A stretch of 25,371 nt of DNA from a virus, in IMG/VR virus record IMGVR_UViG_3300035698_020985, positions 1 through 25,371 of that record; one strand, 5' to 3'. Every line of letters begins with the position of its first letter. The first letter of the stretch is position 1. Positions 1-7,736 of the stretch are shown in pieces. Under the pieces are notes generated by a model. It had not been told where the DNA came from. It saw nothing but the letters and a program-made list of their open reading frames with translations, and searched no databases. The position numbers and the translations under genes were made by a program.

Positions 1-1224
1 ACCATCCAACCGCAACTCGCCGTTCGTTCCACCCGCTGCCGCCAAGTCGATCAAAAAATTGTTTACTTCAGCAGAACTCAACCCAAGATTTTGGAGATAA
101 ATAAAGTTCAAACTCCATGCTGGCAAAGTGGTTGCGTTGTACACAAGATTCTGGCCAACGTTGTCGTACATATAATACCGCAACAAGTTGGTCATTGTTT
201 TCAACGCCCCGATATCTCCAGTGACTTGTGTCTCGAAGAGATAAAGTTGGGCCATGTTTGTCAATCCAGAAAGCGAAGCAATGTCCCCAGACACGTCGGT
301 GTAGTGCAAATAAAGTTGGTTAAGCACTGACATACCAGCAAGACTAGCAATGTCCCCATATACAGACCCACCTTGCGGCGATTGCATACGCAACCGCACC
401 ATATTTGTATTGCCGGAAAGATTGGCGATGTCGCCTTCAACGGAATTATTTTTCAAATACAGATGGGTCAGTGTGGTCAGCCCACTAAGGCTCGAAAGAT
501 TTCCAGACATGGCGGCGTTTTCGGCAAGAAATTGTCTCAAGACTGTGCATCCAGCGAAAGAACCAATGTCGCCAACAATACCGGCGTGCATTGGGGTATT
601 CAAATTTACCAATTTGGTGAGCCCAGAAAACACAGAAACATTACCAGAAATCATGGTGCCCCCAGCATGGAACCTTATCATATTTGGGAACTTCGAAAGC
701 GCCGAAATGTCCCCAGTCATGCCGGTATTGTAAATCATCATGTACGAAAATGCCGGGTCTAGTTTGTCTACCATGTCGCCAAGGTCGCCATAAATCCATG
801 CCTGATTTATTATAGACAGGTACTTCATATTTTCGAGACTGCCGAAAAGGTTTATTCCATACTGTCCAGTTGCGCCATAGTTATGAATGTACGTGTGCCA
901 AGCCCCATCACAAATCGCCGGTGTCGTTGTGCTGTCGCCCCAATCAATGTCAACAGCGGGTGTTCCACCGGACGCTATTGCCATCTTGATTGATGTGGCG
1001 TTCAAGGTGGATTGGTCGGTATAGCATAGCGGGGCCGCACCGATTTCCACTTTTACTTGGTCACCAGCGCCTCTCTTGAAAGCCAAATAGGGCGTGTCTG
1101 AGTCATCGGAATCCATCCAAAGGCCCAAGTCCCCAACGCGCTCAAGTGTCGGCTCAGCCGCCTGGGAATAGGGTCTGATGGGGGGTATCACCGGGCCTGT
1201 CTCATCTACGTATTTGACGGTCAA
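1..1224 (-). CDS. Leucine-rich-repeat surface/adhesin protein, 3' end outside window
   Basis: An uninterrupted minus-strand frame of 408 codons runs to base 1 with no stop, so the gene continues past the left edge. Residues about 70-130 hold a PKD-like element (VDIDWGD, then HTY and GQYGINLFG), the type often placed before BspA-like leucine-rich repeats. From about residue 130 there are eight or more repeats of 22-26 residues with the pattern L..LSGLTNM..LYL.....VSGDI; the GDI/GNL/GNV codons recur near bases 706, 639, 566, 499, 428, 350, 283 and 211. LRR solenoids bind proteins or glycans, so a virion-surface receptor-binding role is inferred from this fold and from the tailspike just upstream. 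The start is uncertain: TTG at 1224, two bases after the previous stop and behind a purine-rich GAGAGGCGGG, is preferred to GTG at 1251, which has no ribosome site. LRR family is fairly sure; function is not. Confidence 0.8.
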   Translation of the reverse strand, partial: MTVKYVDETGPVIPPIRPYSQAAEPTLERVGDLGLWMDSDDSDTPYLAFKRGAGDQVKVEIGAAPLCYTDQSTLNATSIKMAIASGGTPAVDIDWGDSTTTPAICDGAWHTYIHNYGATGQYGINLFGSLENMKYLSIINQAWIYGDLGDMVDKLDPAFSYMMIYNTGMTGDISALSKFPNMIRFHAGGTMISGNVSVFSGLTKLVNLNTPMHAGIVGDIGSFAGCTVLRQFLAENAAMSGNLSSLSGLTTLTHLYLKNNSVEGDIANLSGNTNMVRLRMQSPQGGSVYGDIASLAGMSVLNQLYLHYTDVSGDIASLSGLTNMAQLYLFETQVTGDIGALKTMTNLLRYYMYDNVGQNLVYNATTLPAWSLNFIYLQNLGLSSAEVNNFLIDLAAAGGTNGELRLDG

Positions 1225-1225
1225 C

Positions 1226-2743
1226 TTAATCCCGCCTCTCGACTCGAACACCGTTGGCAACGTTCACAGCGAGATCACCGTCAGACCCAAAATCAGTTGC
1301 CCAGGTAAGCACAGATGCACCGTCATTTATTGTCGCATCGCCAGACGCTCCTGTGAGCAAACAAGTATCGTCAACGGTGACATAAGAACCCATCCTGGCG
1401 TTCACACCATAACCGGTGTTGGTGCCACCACAGTCAGTGACCCGGAGTTGACAGTATGACTCGACGAGAATTCCACCCAGTGTATTCCCATCCACACTAG
1501 ACGTTCCTGTACCCCCCATCGACGCGACATAATACCCCGCCTGATTATTGCCTAGCTCACCGACATGAATTCCATAGCCCCCATTGTCTTCAAAGAACCC
1601 ACCGTCAATGTCAGCATAAAAAGGACCGTTGACCCAGATACCGTCGTCTCCGTTGCCACTCGCCGCGTACCTTTCGCCATTGAAATAATCCATACTGCCC
1701 AGCATGATCCCCGTACTGTAATTGCCGTATGCAAAACACCCGTCGAAATATCTGATGGATGGACATTTTTGAAAGACAAATCCAATCCAAGAAGTATCGG
1801 CGTAACATTCAAAAATGTTGAGTTCGTCGCATCCTTGAAATAAAAATCCGTAAGATGCAAACGCCACACCCTCAGAATAAATTCGCTGAATCGTCCCGCC
1901 GACGGTGTTGTAACAATTCACCCCATACGCAATTGAGGTATCCGTAAGATCCAATTTGAAATCCTGGATCGTCCACCGAAGCGAGTTCGATGCTTGGATA
2001 TTTTTGACGGCAATCAACGTAGTCGAGTCAGGACCGGCTGCATTCAATGTGGTTTTCTGTTCCAGAATTTCGTAGTCCTGGCCTGACGCATTCACCGCGG
2101 ACTTGCTAGTGAGTTCAATTTGTGTTTTTGTATTCGAGTATACCATCCCGTAATCCGTACCGACCTTCACCAGCTTGCCGCGCAAGTCGTTGACGGTCCA
2201 CGACTGTCCCGAGTCTTCGAGATAATATTTATCACCCGCAGTTGCGGTACCTGTCGTGGTTCCAGATGCTAACGTCGGTGCACCAAGGAGTGGTTTGATA
2301 AGCAACGACGCAGTGTCCGCTAGGTTGCGTTGTTCCAACAAAAATCCATCAAACGTAGCCTCTTCTTGGACATCGACAATGATGTCATGACCAGTGGAAA
2401 AATATGTCGGAATCTTCTCAAGTGCAGCTTGAATAGTCAGTAGCGCGTTACCAACCGATAGACCGTCGTTGCTGTCATTGCCGGTAGAGCGCACGTACAG
2501 CGTTATACTTTCACTTGTTGCACCAACCCCACTCAACAAACTCCAACTAGTAGAACCTGAATCAAGTTTACGCCAAAGCGGTTTCGGCAACACATCATCC
2601 TGCAAATAAAACGTTCCCGCTGGTGCTCCATTTACGTTTGCAAGCGCAGACGCGTTAGGATCTCCTGTGGCGTCTGTAGCACCACGAAGCATAACCGGGC
2701 GTAGTGGCAGTTCCGCGTATACAAAATCTTCAAAAGCGCCCAT
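1226..2743 (-). CDS. Parallel beta-helix tailspike-like protein
   Basis: This 505-residue protein has the look of a phage tailspike. A short N-terminal stretch (about 1-75: MGAFEDFVYAELPLRP, then FYLQDDVLPKPLWRKL) resembles virion-anchoring segments. Residues about 80-110 (LYVRSTGNDSNDGL, then ALLTIQAALEKIP) match the entry to right-handed parallel beta-helix proteins of the pectate-lyase type. The rest is rich in Gly, Asn, Asp and aromatic residues in short repeated turns such as YGFLFQGC, IGFVFQKC, TGIMLGS, DGIWVNG and YGIHVGE, as expected of stacked beta-helix coils. Such proteins bind and often cleave surface polysaccharide; no catalytic residue can be assigned by eye. Its ATG overlaps the stop of the preceding Ig-like gene by one base (TAATG), so the two are probably translated together. 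Fold call is good; the substrate is unknown. Confidence 0.8.
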   Translation of the reverse strand: MGAFEDFVYAELPLRPVMLRGATDATGDPNASALANVNGAPAGTFYLQDDVLPKPLWRKLDSGSTSWSLLSGVGATSESITLYVRSTGNDSNDGLSVGNALLTIQAALEKIPTYFSTGHDIIVDVQEEATFDGFLLEQRNLADTASLLIKPLLGAPTLASGTTTGTATAGDKYYLEDSGQSWTVNDLRGKLVKVGTDYGMVYSNTKTQIELTSKSAVNASGQDYEILEQKTTLNAAGPDSTTLIAVKNIQASNSLRWTIQDFKLDLTDTSIAYGVNCYNTVGGTIQRIYSEGVAFASYGFLFQGCDELNIFECYADTSWIGFVFQKCPSIRYFDGCFAYGNYSTGIMLGSMDYFNGERYAASGNGDDGIWVNGPFYADIDGGFFEDNGGYGIHVGELGNNQAGYYVASMGGTGTSSVDGNTLGGILVESYCQLRVTDCGGTNTGYGVNARMGSYVTVDDTCLLTGASGDATINDGASVLTWATDFGSDGDLAVNVANGVRVERRD

Positions 2744-4287
2744 TATACAGTCTCTTCCAATGTAATATAGTAAGTTCCAGTAGCATTCTGATCGACTAGA
2801 TTTTGGTCACATAACCACATATAATTCCCGGTCGGGTCTAGATTGCCACCAGAATCTACAATAGTGTACTGCCATGCTGTTGCTGTCTTATCTGCCCGGT
2901 ACGTCAATACCTGCGCTCCCAAATCGACTGCTGTCAATTTAGCAGTAGTAACCACATTTGTACCTATTGGTGACAGATGACTGAACGCAGGGAACGTACA
3001 GTTACGTGCAACGAACCCACCAAGAATATAGTTGGAATCGCCCGTAATCGTAGTTTGCGCCGTTGCAGCATTATTTGTCGCCACAAGGTTTGACCATGCG
3101 TGCGTTCCTTTTGTATCTGTGTCTGCAACATTCATTGTAGCGGTCCACGTCTTTGGGCCGCCACTAAACACACCCATAGTACCAGCACCCGGAACTTCAT
3201 CGAGTGTGGGTGCCACGTATAGATTCTGATTCGACGTAAGCGTAATTGTATAGTTTACCCCAGCGGCAGAAGATCGGAGACGGGTGTACTGCTCAGCCAC
3301 ACTAATTGTAGGAGCAACATTAGCAATCTCTAAATGATCATTATATGTAGCCGTTGCATCATTTGCAGCGCGATTTGCAACACACCGGAAATTATCTACC
3401 GAGTCATTGTATGTTCCAGCAATTCTAGTAACTACCTTTGCAGCCGCATACACAGCGGGATTTGCAGGATCAAGATCTCCGTTTTGCGATGAGTACAGTA
3501 GCGTGTCGAAATCACTAACCGCCAAGTTTACTGTAGCCTGTTCGCTGGCTTTCAATGCAGCTTGACCACCAGGGTAAACGATGGATGTAAACACGAAGCT
3601 TGGGTACGTCTGGTCAAGTACGCGTGTGTTATCTGATAGCTTGTTTGCGCCTTCTGTCCCAAACGCATTCTTTGCTACAGCCTGTGCATACACCGTGCCC
3701 GCATTGCTCGACACAGTTCCATTGAATGAAAACGTGCCATCGCCCGCAAGTGCCTGCCACGCGGATACATCAAAAATACCGTATGCGTTTAACTTGATAG
3801 AATCACCCATGCCACCATCGGTAGTACCTGTGACCTGTACTGTATCGCCTGCCTTTAGCTCTGTCTGACTTCCTGGGTAGGCACCAACAACAAATGTAAA
3901 CACAGTAGGCCCACCACCCTGAATAGAGACATCAACTGTACTGAAATTTCCATCAGTAACATTTGTTGCAATGATACCACCTGTAGGATCCACAGATGCT
4001 GCTACCCCAGAAAACCGACGTACATCGCTTGTGATTTGGCTAAGTGTTACAGATACACCGTTTACCGAAACAACCGGCTGCCACAAACTTGCGCTCCCGT
4101 TTACTTCAACGGTTACATCAACGGTAGTTGTGTCCGTGTCAATACTAGCTACAACTTTATCTGCAGGGTCCGTCCCAGCTACATATGTAGGTGTTACAAT
4201 TCCAGCAGCGGCAGGTGTAACATCAGTAACGAAAATCGCACCGACATCGCCGCCACCAGCACCTTTAAGCACTACTGATCTACCCAT
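2743..4287 (-). CDS. Ig-like repeat virion protein
   Basis: A protein of about 514 residues, rich in Thr, Ser, Val, Ala and Gly and almost without charged helices, as in strings of immunoglobulin-like beta domains on phage virions. Two segments about 100 residues apart (near residues 128 and 230) share the pattern F.F....YPG.Q..LKA....V, evidence of tandem domains. Later stretches (NVAPTISVAEQYTRLRS, then YTITLTSNQNLYVAP) continue the same style. Many phage Ig-like domains make weak contacts with cell-surface sugars. The start is taken as the ATG at 4287; an in-frame TTG at 4296 lies too close to the AGGG ribosome site. The gene is followed directly by the tailspike (TAATG overlap), suggesting they belong to one adhesion structure. 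No enzymatic motif is seen. Confidence 0.65.
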   Translation of the reverse strand: MGRSVVLKGAGGGDVGAIFVTDVTPAAAGIVTPTYVAGTDPADKVVASIDTDTTTVDVTVEVNGSASLWQPVVSVNGVSVTLSQITSDVRRFSGVAASVDPTGGIIATNVTDGNFSTVDVSIQGGGPTVFTFVVGAYPGSQTELKAGDTVQVTGTTDGGMGDSIKLNAYGIFDVSAWQALAGDGTFSFNGTVSSNAGTVYAQAVAKNAFGTEGANKLSDNTRVLDQTYPSFVFTSIVYPGGQAALKASEQATVNLAVSDFDTLLYSSQNGDLDPANPAVYAAAKVVTRIAGTYNDSVDNFRCVANRAANDATATYNDHLEIANVAPTISVAEQYTRLRSSAAGVNYTITLTSNQNLYVAPTLDEVPGAGTMGVFSGGPKTWTATMNVADTDTKGTHAWSNLVATNNAATAQTTITGDSNYILGGFVARNCTFPAFSHLSPIGTNVVTTAKLTAVDLGAQVLTYRADKTATAWQYTIVDSGGNLDPTGNYMWLCDQNLVDQNATGTYYITLEETV

Positions 4288-4323
4288 AACTGCCAATCCC
4301 TAGCTATCGTGTGTAAGACACAG

Positions 4324-5190
4324 CTAGACAAACACACTACTAAGCATACGACTCCAAAAGCCACTGGGCATAGCGGATAGCTGACGTGCGGCACGGACAC
4401 CACCAGGCATCCACTGGAACATAACCATTCCTTTAGAGCGGAACTGCTGTTTGAACTTCATAGCATTGCCATCGAATCTAGTTATCAAAGTATTTAATAA
4501 CCCTGAAATCTTACCCCAATGGTCAATAACTAAACTATTACCCCCAAGAGAATAATTGTAATCTGTATCAATCGCAAAGATACCTTGGGATTCCAGTGCA
4601 GCTATTACAGCAGCATCCGTAAGGATCATGCCGTATGGTCCCCATGGGAATGTAACAGGAGTAAACGCAGTATATGGGGGGATCAAGTTTATGTATTGTG
4701 CACCGCGCTCTAAGTAGTAAATAAGATGTTTGTCATCATATCCATAAAAGAAGTTTACTGCAGGCTCAAACTCTTCCTTATCCATATTTTCTATATCATC
4801 AGATATAGATTTTCTTGCCTTGTCCACCTGTACACGCAGTGCAGCCGCCCGCGCAAACATCTTAGATGGGGCACTCTTTACATATATATTATTTGTGATC
4901 ACATCACCAGCAAGCACACATTGCCACGACGCAAGGTATTCAGAAGGATATGCAGCGGTGTCCAGAGAATATTGATAAACACCGCAAGCTGCACGCGTGA
5001 TTCCAACGCCACCAGTACTGTCAAACGTAGTCGAAACTTTTACAGTGTCGTCTCCTATATAAATGAGATTGAACGTACTGGTACCAACAACATCGACAAG
5101 TTCCTCTGTTTTCGGATCTCGTACAAATGTTGTAAGTAATTCAGTAGTTCCCTTTCGCAACACATCAAAATCGGTAAAAGATTGAGGCAC
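4324..5190 (-). CDS. Unrecognised virion-associated protein with N-terminal beta domain
   Basis: A 288-residue protein starting with GTG behind a good ribosome site (AAGGAG, five bases away). Residues 1-105 look like a beta-sandwich adaptor: DFDVLRKGTTELLTTFVRD followed by a strand-rich segment ending TNNIYVKSAP, the style of N-terminal domains on phage baseplate and fibre-associated proteins (BppU-like). Residues about 106-145 are a basic/acidic helix (ARAAALRVQVDKARKSISDD). The C-terminal half has aromatic clusters (FFYGYDDKHLIYYLERG, PPYTAFTPVTFPWGPYGM) and ends in a hydrophobic helix. It lies between the acidic protein and the Ig-like protein, so a connector, baseplate or neck role is plausible. 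I do not recognise the family with confidence. Confidence 0.6.
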   Translation of the reverse strand: MPQSFTDFDVLRKGTTELLTTFVRDPKTEELVDVVGTSTFNLIYIGDDTVKVSTTFDSTGGVGITRAACGVYQYSLDTAAYPSEYLASWQCVLAGDVITNNIYVKSAPSKMFARAAALRVQVDKARKSISDDIENMDKEEFEPAVNFFYGYDDKHLIYYLERGAQYINLIPPYTAFTPVTFPWGPYGMILTDAAVIAALESQGIFAIDTDYNYSLGGNSLVIDHWGKISGLLNTLITRFDGNAMKFKQQFRSKGMVMFQWMPGGVRAARQLSAMPSGFWSRMLSSVFV

Positions 5191-5199
5191 GGCTACTCC

Positions 5200-5610
5200 T
5201 TACTGGAAAAGCTCTGATACTTCTTCCTCTTCGTCTTCCATTATTTCAGGTTCTAATTCTTCCTCTGCTTCTTCCTCATCCTCTTCTTCATCTTCCCATT
5301 CAAGCTTATCTTCTATAAACTTCTCCAAACCAGATAGCTCATCTTGTTTTTCCAGTTCGACTGCCTCTTCCTCTTGTTCAAACTCGATGCCTGTTCCGTG
5401 CATATAACTTGCAAGTGAGTAATGGAAATCATCAATCACGTCTGCAACAGCTTCCAAGATCTCACCTAATTCTCCAAGTTCACGTTCCTCTAACGCAGTG
5501 CCTAGCCCATAGATAACTTCTAAACGCTTTGCGATATCATCTGACTGTTCCTGAACAGTTCCGAGCAGTTCGACTACCTGATCAAGATCGTATGCTCTCT
5601 TTTTGGGCAT
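5200..5610 (-). CDS. Small strongly acidic coiled-coil protein
   Basis: A 136-residue protein. The chosen ATG (MPKKRAYDLDQ) lies five bases after a perfect GGAGG that sits within the last codons of the upstream gene; an in-frame GTG at 5622 would swallow that ribosome site and is rejected. Residues about 5-70 are helical with heptad-like leucines (VVELLGTVQEQSDDIAKRL). From about residue 75 on, the protein is dominated by Glu and Asp, with runs such as WEDEEEDEEEAEEELEPE. No known enzymatic motif is present. Acidic tails in phage assembly proteins often belong to chaperones or to proteins that mask basic or DNA-binding surfaces, but this is only inference here. It is almost contiguous with the DUF5659 gene, one base apart. 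Confidence 0.7.
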   Translation of the reverse strand: MPKKRAYDLDQVVELLGTVQEQSDDIAKRLEVIYGLGTALEERELGELGEILEAVADVIDDFHYSLASYMHGTGIEFEQEEEAVELEKQDELSGLEKFIEDKLEWEDEEEDEEEAEEELEPEIMEDEEEEVSELFQ

Positions 5611-5611
5611 C

Positions 5612-5839
5612 TTAGCCTCCACTAAACATGATCTTCTTCAGATCACGAACCGCGCCGTCAAAGCGCCGTGCTTCAGAATTTATAAAATCAGCTTGCAATG
5701 TCTGCGCTTGATGATCCCCTAAGTTCATAATGAATTTGAATGTTTTACCCAATTGTTTTGCGTGCATTAATTCACAACCACGCATAACCAAATAGGCTGC
5801 TAAACTCAAATCATTAGTAACAAACTGATTTTTTTCCAT
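5612..5839 (-). CDS. DUF5659-like small protein
   Basis: A 75-residue protein with the pattern of the DUF5659 family: FVTNDLSLAAYLVMRGCEL, then KTFKFIMNL, then INSEARRFDGAVRDLKKIM. In that family a beta strand, a helix with AAYL..G, a second strand of the form .F.F and a C-terminal basic helix make a compact domain of about 70 residues found in phages and phage-derived loci; its function is unknown. The ATG is preceded by the 12-base element CGAAACGAAAAG at 5862-5851 and a weak AGG. The 3' end holds the GGAGG that serves the next gene, so the two are probably co-translated. Length fits a complete domain. The family assignment comes from pattern memory, not a search. Confidence 0.7.
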   Translation of the reverse strand: MEKNQFVTNDLSLAAYLVMRGCELMHAKQLGKTFKFIMNLGDHQAQTLQADFINSEARRFDGAVRDLKKIMFSGG

Positions 5840-5850
5840 TATCGTACCTG

Positions 5851-5862
5851 CTTTTCGTTTCG
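5851..5862 (-). promoter_or_regulatory. CGAAACGAAAAG leader element, copy 1
   Basis: One of three identical 12-base elements (others at 7558-7569 and 24177-24188), here 11 bases before the ATG of the DUF5659 gene. In all copies it reads in the direction of transcription and abuts or overlaps the ribosome-binding purine tract, so it would be in the mRNA leader. Confidence 0.5.
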
Positions 5863-5881
5863 GTAAATATCAATTAGATCG

Positions 5882-6817
5882 TTACTGCATAGGTGCCTGG
5901 GTACCTGGATGCTGCTGTACCCACTGATCGATAATCACCTGTCGTTGATCTTCTAAATTAGCATTAGGATTCTGTTGTGTTTGTTGGTCCAGCGCGTTCA
6001 CGAATTCATCGTATACATCAATCTCTAAAAGCGTACTGATATCGGGACCAACATTTAGGCTTGGTCGATCATGCTGGATGTCTGGGTACATTTGTGCGAC
6101 ATTCCAAAGATCAGCAACAAATGCGACTCGTCCTTGTTTATCTGTAGTTACAAACATCTCAATTTCGTCGTGTTCATCTCTCACAATTTCTGTAATTTCG
6201 AATTCATCTTCTGGAAACAAGCTATGCCGTATAATATTTCCAGCGTCCAATGCTTCAAGAGCTGAATGTCCCCTTGCTTTAATTTCCAATTCATAAGCTT
6301 TTTTGTTCAAATTGGATGCTACACTCTTGATTTCACTCTTTCCCTTGGTCTTCGAAAGGATAAATTCGCTATAAAGATAAAATCCCAAATCCTTTACACG
6401 GGCGTTTACAAATGCAACTACCTGCCGAACATCTTTGATGTCCGCTGCGCGTTCTAGCATAGAAATAAAGTTGTTCTGGGTGATGCCTCGAACGGTGTAC
6501 CACTGTTTATGCTTAGGATTATTGGCGTGATTATCCTTAACCTTTTGGATAAAAGTCCCAAAAGATGTATCTGCTCCACATTTAAGCAGTTTAACATTGC
6601 CATCAAATGTAAGGAACAAGAAACGGTGTAGGCTTTCATACCACTCAGCGGGACATTCGATATCAGCTTTCTTTGCAAACTCTAATATCTTATCGATGTC
6701 TCCATCCATTTCTTCCCAAAAGACAGTCCAACCGGCCCTGTGTTCATCAGGAAAATGATAAAAATTATAGGGTGGTTGTTTGGTCCATTGATGCTTTTCA
6801 GCAGTAAGCAATGGCAT
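5882..6817 (-). CDS. Unrecognised phage protein, 311 residues
   Basis: The ATG follows a strong ribosome site (AAGAGGAG, six bases away) just past a terminator-like hairpin. The N-terminal part has a dense aromatic segment (QPPYNFYHFPDEHRAGWTVF) followed by acidic helices (EEMDGDIDKILEFAKKADI). The middle is mixed alpha/beta with basic stretches, and the C-terminus is Gln/Asn/Pro-rich (VNALDQQTQQNPNANLEDQ to the final PGTQAPMQ), probably disordered. No signal peptide, membrane segment or catalytic motif is evident. Position between the capsid block and the adaptor/adhesin block suggests a connector, tail or tail-assembly role. I do not recognise it. Confidence 0.65.
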   Translation of the reverse strand: MPLLTAEKHQWTKQPPYNFYHFPDEHRAGWTVFWEEMDGDIDKILEFAKKADIECPAEWYESLHRFLFLTFDGNVKLLKCGADTSFGTFIQKVKDNHANNPKHKQWYTVRGITQNNFISMLERAADIKDVRQVVAFVNARVKDLGFYLYSEFILSKTKGKSEIKSVASNLNKKAYELEIKARGHSALEALDAGNIIRHSLFPEDEFEITEIVRDEHDEIEMFVTTDKQGRVAFVADLWNVAQMYPDIQHDRPSLNVGPDISTLLEIDVYDEFVNALDQQTQQNPNANLEDQRQVIIDQWVQQHPGTQAPMQ

Positions 6818-6839
6818 TATAAACTCCTCTTTTCAAATA

Positions 6840-6863
6840 GGAGGGGAGCGGATGCTCCCCTCC
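6840..6863 (-). terminator. GC-rich hairpin between two structural genes
   Basis: Ten-base perfect stem GGAGGGGAGC / GCTCCCCTCC with a four-base loop, lying 12 bases after the stop of the 6876-7547 gene. It is followed by CTATTTGAAAAG rather than a true T-run, so it may be a partial terminator, a processing site or a 3'-end protector. The free 3' arm could also pair with the next gene's GAGGAG ribosome site, giving a possible translational effect. Confidence 0.55.
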
Positions 6864-6875
6864 TCTATTCAAATC

Positions 6876-7547
6876 TTACTTGCTTAACGCTGCTTCTACT
6901 GGGTCAGTCCCTTCCAACTCTGCTACTTCATCCTTCAAAAGCATGCTCTGCCGATCCTTAGCCCAGTGCTTAACCCCACTATAAACACCATTCATCATCA
7001 GATAGTTATAATCATCCATCGTTAGAACGGCTTCCTGCTCCATTAGCTGCTCAAGGGCTTCGTGCTCAGACACTGCAGCATGTTTAGCCTTTAGGCAAAT
7101 ATCGCCAAGCTTGGGGTTTATTTCTACATTTGCCGATGATGGTTTCCTTACTGCCATTTCTTCAGGTTTCATATGGGTGAACTTGCTAATCTTGTCTTCC
7201 ACGATCTTTTTACGAGACCGGTTCTTCTCGTAATAAGCTTCGGCATTTGCTGGATCTTGTAGTTCCAGGGCTTCCGACCGCACGAGCTTGAATAGATCCA
7301 TGCAGTCACCCAAAAGCTTAGGAGTAACCTGATCTGTCAAACACACAGGGTCTTTTCCGGGGGGAATAACAACTGTGTCAATCATGTTGCCCGATCCAAC
7401 CTGGAGAACGATATTCCCAGCTTCCTTACCTGTAAGCTCGCCAGATCTGTTTGTTACCCATATTTCATCGCCTTCGGCAATAAGGTTCTGCAGGGTAAGT
7501 CTACGTACTCTTGCTGATTTCACGTTCTTCGTTTCCTTCGCGGTCAT
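6876..7547 (-). CDS. Unrecognised structural-region protein, 223 residues
   Basis: Starts with ATG behind AAGGAG and behind the second copy of the CGAAACGAAAAG element. Residues about 15-75 look like a small beta-rich domain (LTLQNLIAEGDEIWVTNRSG, then NIVLQVGSG, then DTVVIPPGKDPVCLTDQVTP), perhaps a beta-barrel. Residues about 75-220 are mainly helical and charged (RSRKKIVEDKISKF, EHEALEQLMEQEAVLT) and end with a conserved-looking DPVEAALSK tail. No enzymatic signature is visible. It is the first gene after the rho-independent terminator that closes the capsid block and is flanked by hairpins on both sides, so it may be controlled separately. Its location suggests a head-completion or neck role, unproven. 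Confidence 0.65.
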   Translation of the reverse strand: MTAKETKNVKSARVRRLTLQNLIAEGDEIWVTNRSGELTGKEAGNIVLQVGSGNMIDTVVIPPGKDPVCLTDQVTPKLLGDCMDLFKLVRSEALELQDPANAEAYYEKNRSRKKIVEDKISKFTHMKPEEMAVRKPSSANVEINPKLGDICLKAKHAAVSEHEALEQLMEQEAVLTMDDYNYLMMNGVYSGVKHWAKDRQSMLLKDEVAELEGTDPVEAALSK

Positions 7548-7557
7548 TTTACTTCTC

Positions 7558-7569
7558 CTTTTCGTTTCG
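7558..7569 (-). promoter_or_regulatory. CGAAACGAAAAG leader element, copy 2
   Basis: Identical to the copies at 5851-5862 and 24177-24188. It ends 10 bases before the ATG at 7547 and runs straight into the GGAG ribosome site. Confidence 0.5.
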
Positions 7570-7619
7570 TTACTTTACAGCAATCCCCTATGGACTACTG
7601 CTCAATTTCATCCTATTCT

Positions 7620-7625
7620 ATTATA
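7620..7625 (-). promoter_or_regulatory. Possible -10 element (TATAAT)
   Basis: The only sizeable intergenic stretch in the window (7548-7736, about 190 bases) holds a perfect TATAAT on the minus strand, about 75 bases before the ATG at 7547 and downstream of a real terminator, where a new promoter would be useful. The hexamer 17 bases upstream (GTAATT) is a poor -35 match, so the call is weak. The rest of this gap, apart from the terminator and leader element, shows nothing. Confidence 0.3.
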
Positions 7626-7680
7626 TTACCTGGAAAAAACTTAATTACTGTTACAAAATTTGAGATAAGCTTAGTTTATA

Positions 7681-7713
7681 AATAAAAAGGCATACCCCTG
7701 TAGAGTATGCCTT
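7681..7713 (-). terminator. Rho-independent terminator closing the capsid block
   Basis: On the minus strand a nine-base perfect stem AAGGCATAC / GTATGCCTT with a nine-base loop is followed at once by TTTATTTAT, continuing the stem's final T residues into a U-tract. It begins 24 bases after the stop of the basic protein gene. This is the most convincing terminator in the window. Confidence 0.85.
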
Positions 7714-7736
7714 AGTTATCACTAATGATTGTTTAT

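Noticed and set aside
350-762. Plus-strand open frames opposite the LRR gene
   Set aside because: They mirror the periodic LRR coding sequence on the other strand; the minus frame is continuous, reads as LRR protein and matches the direction of every other gene.
4726-5139. Plus-strand 137-residue frame
   Set aside because: It is antisense to a well-supported minus-strand gene with a good ribosome site and gives an unnatural residue mix.
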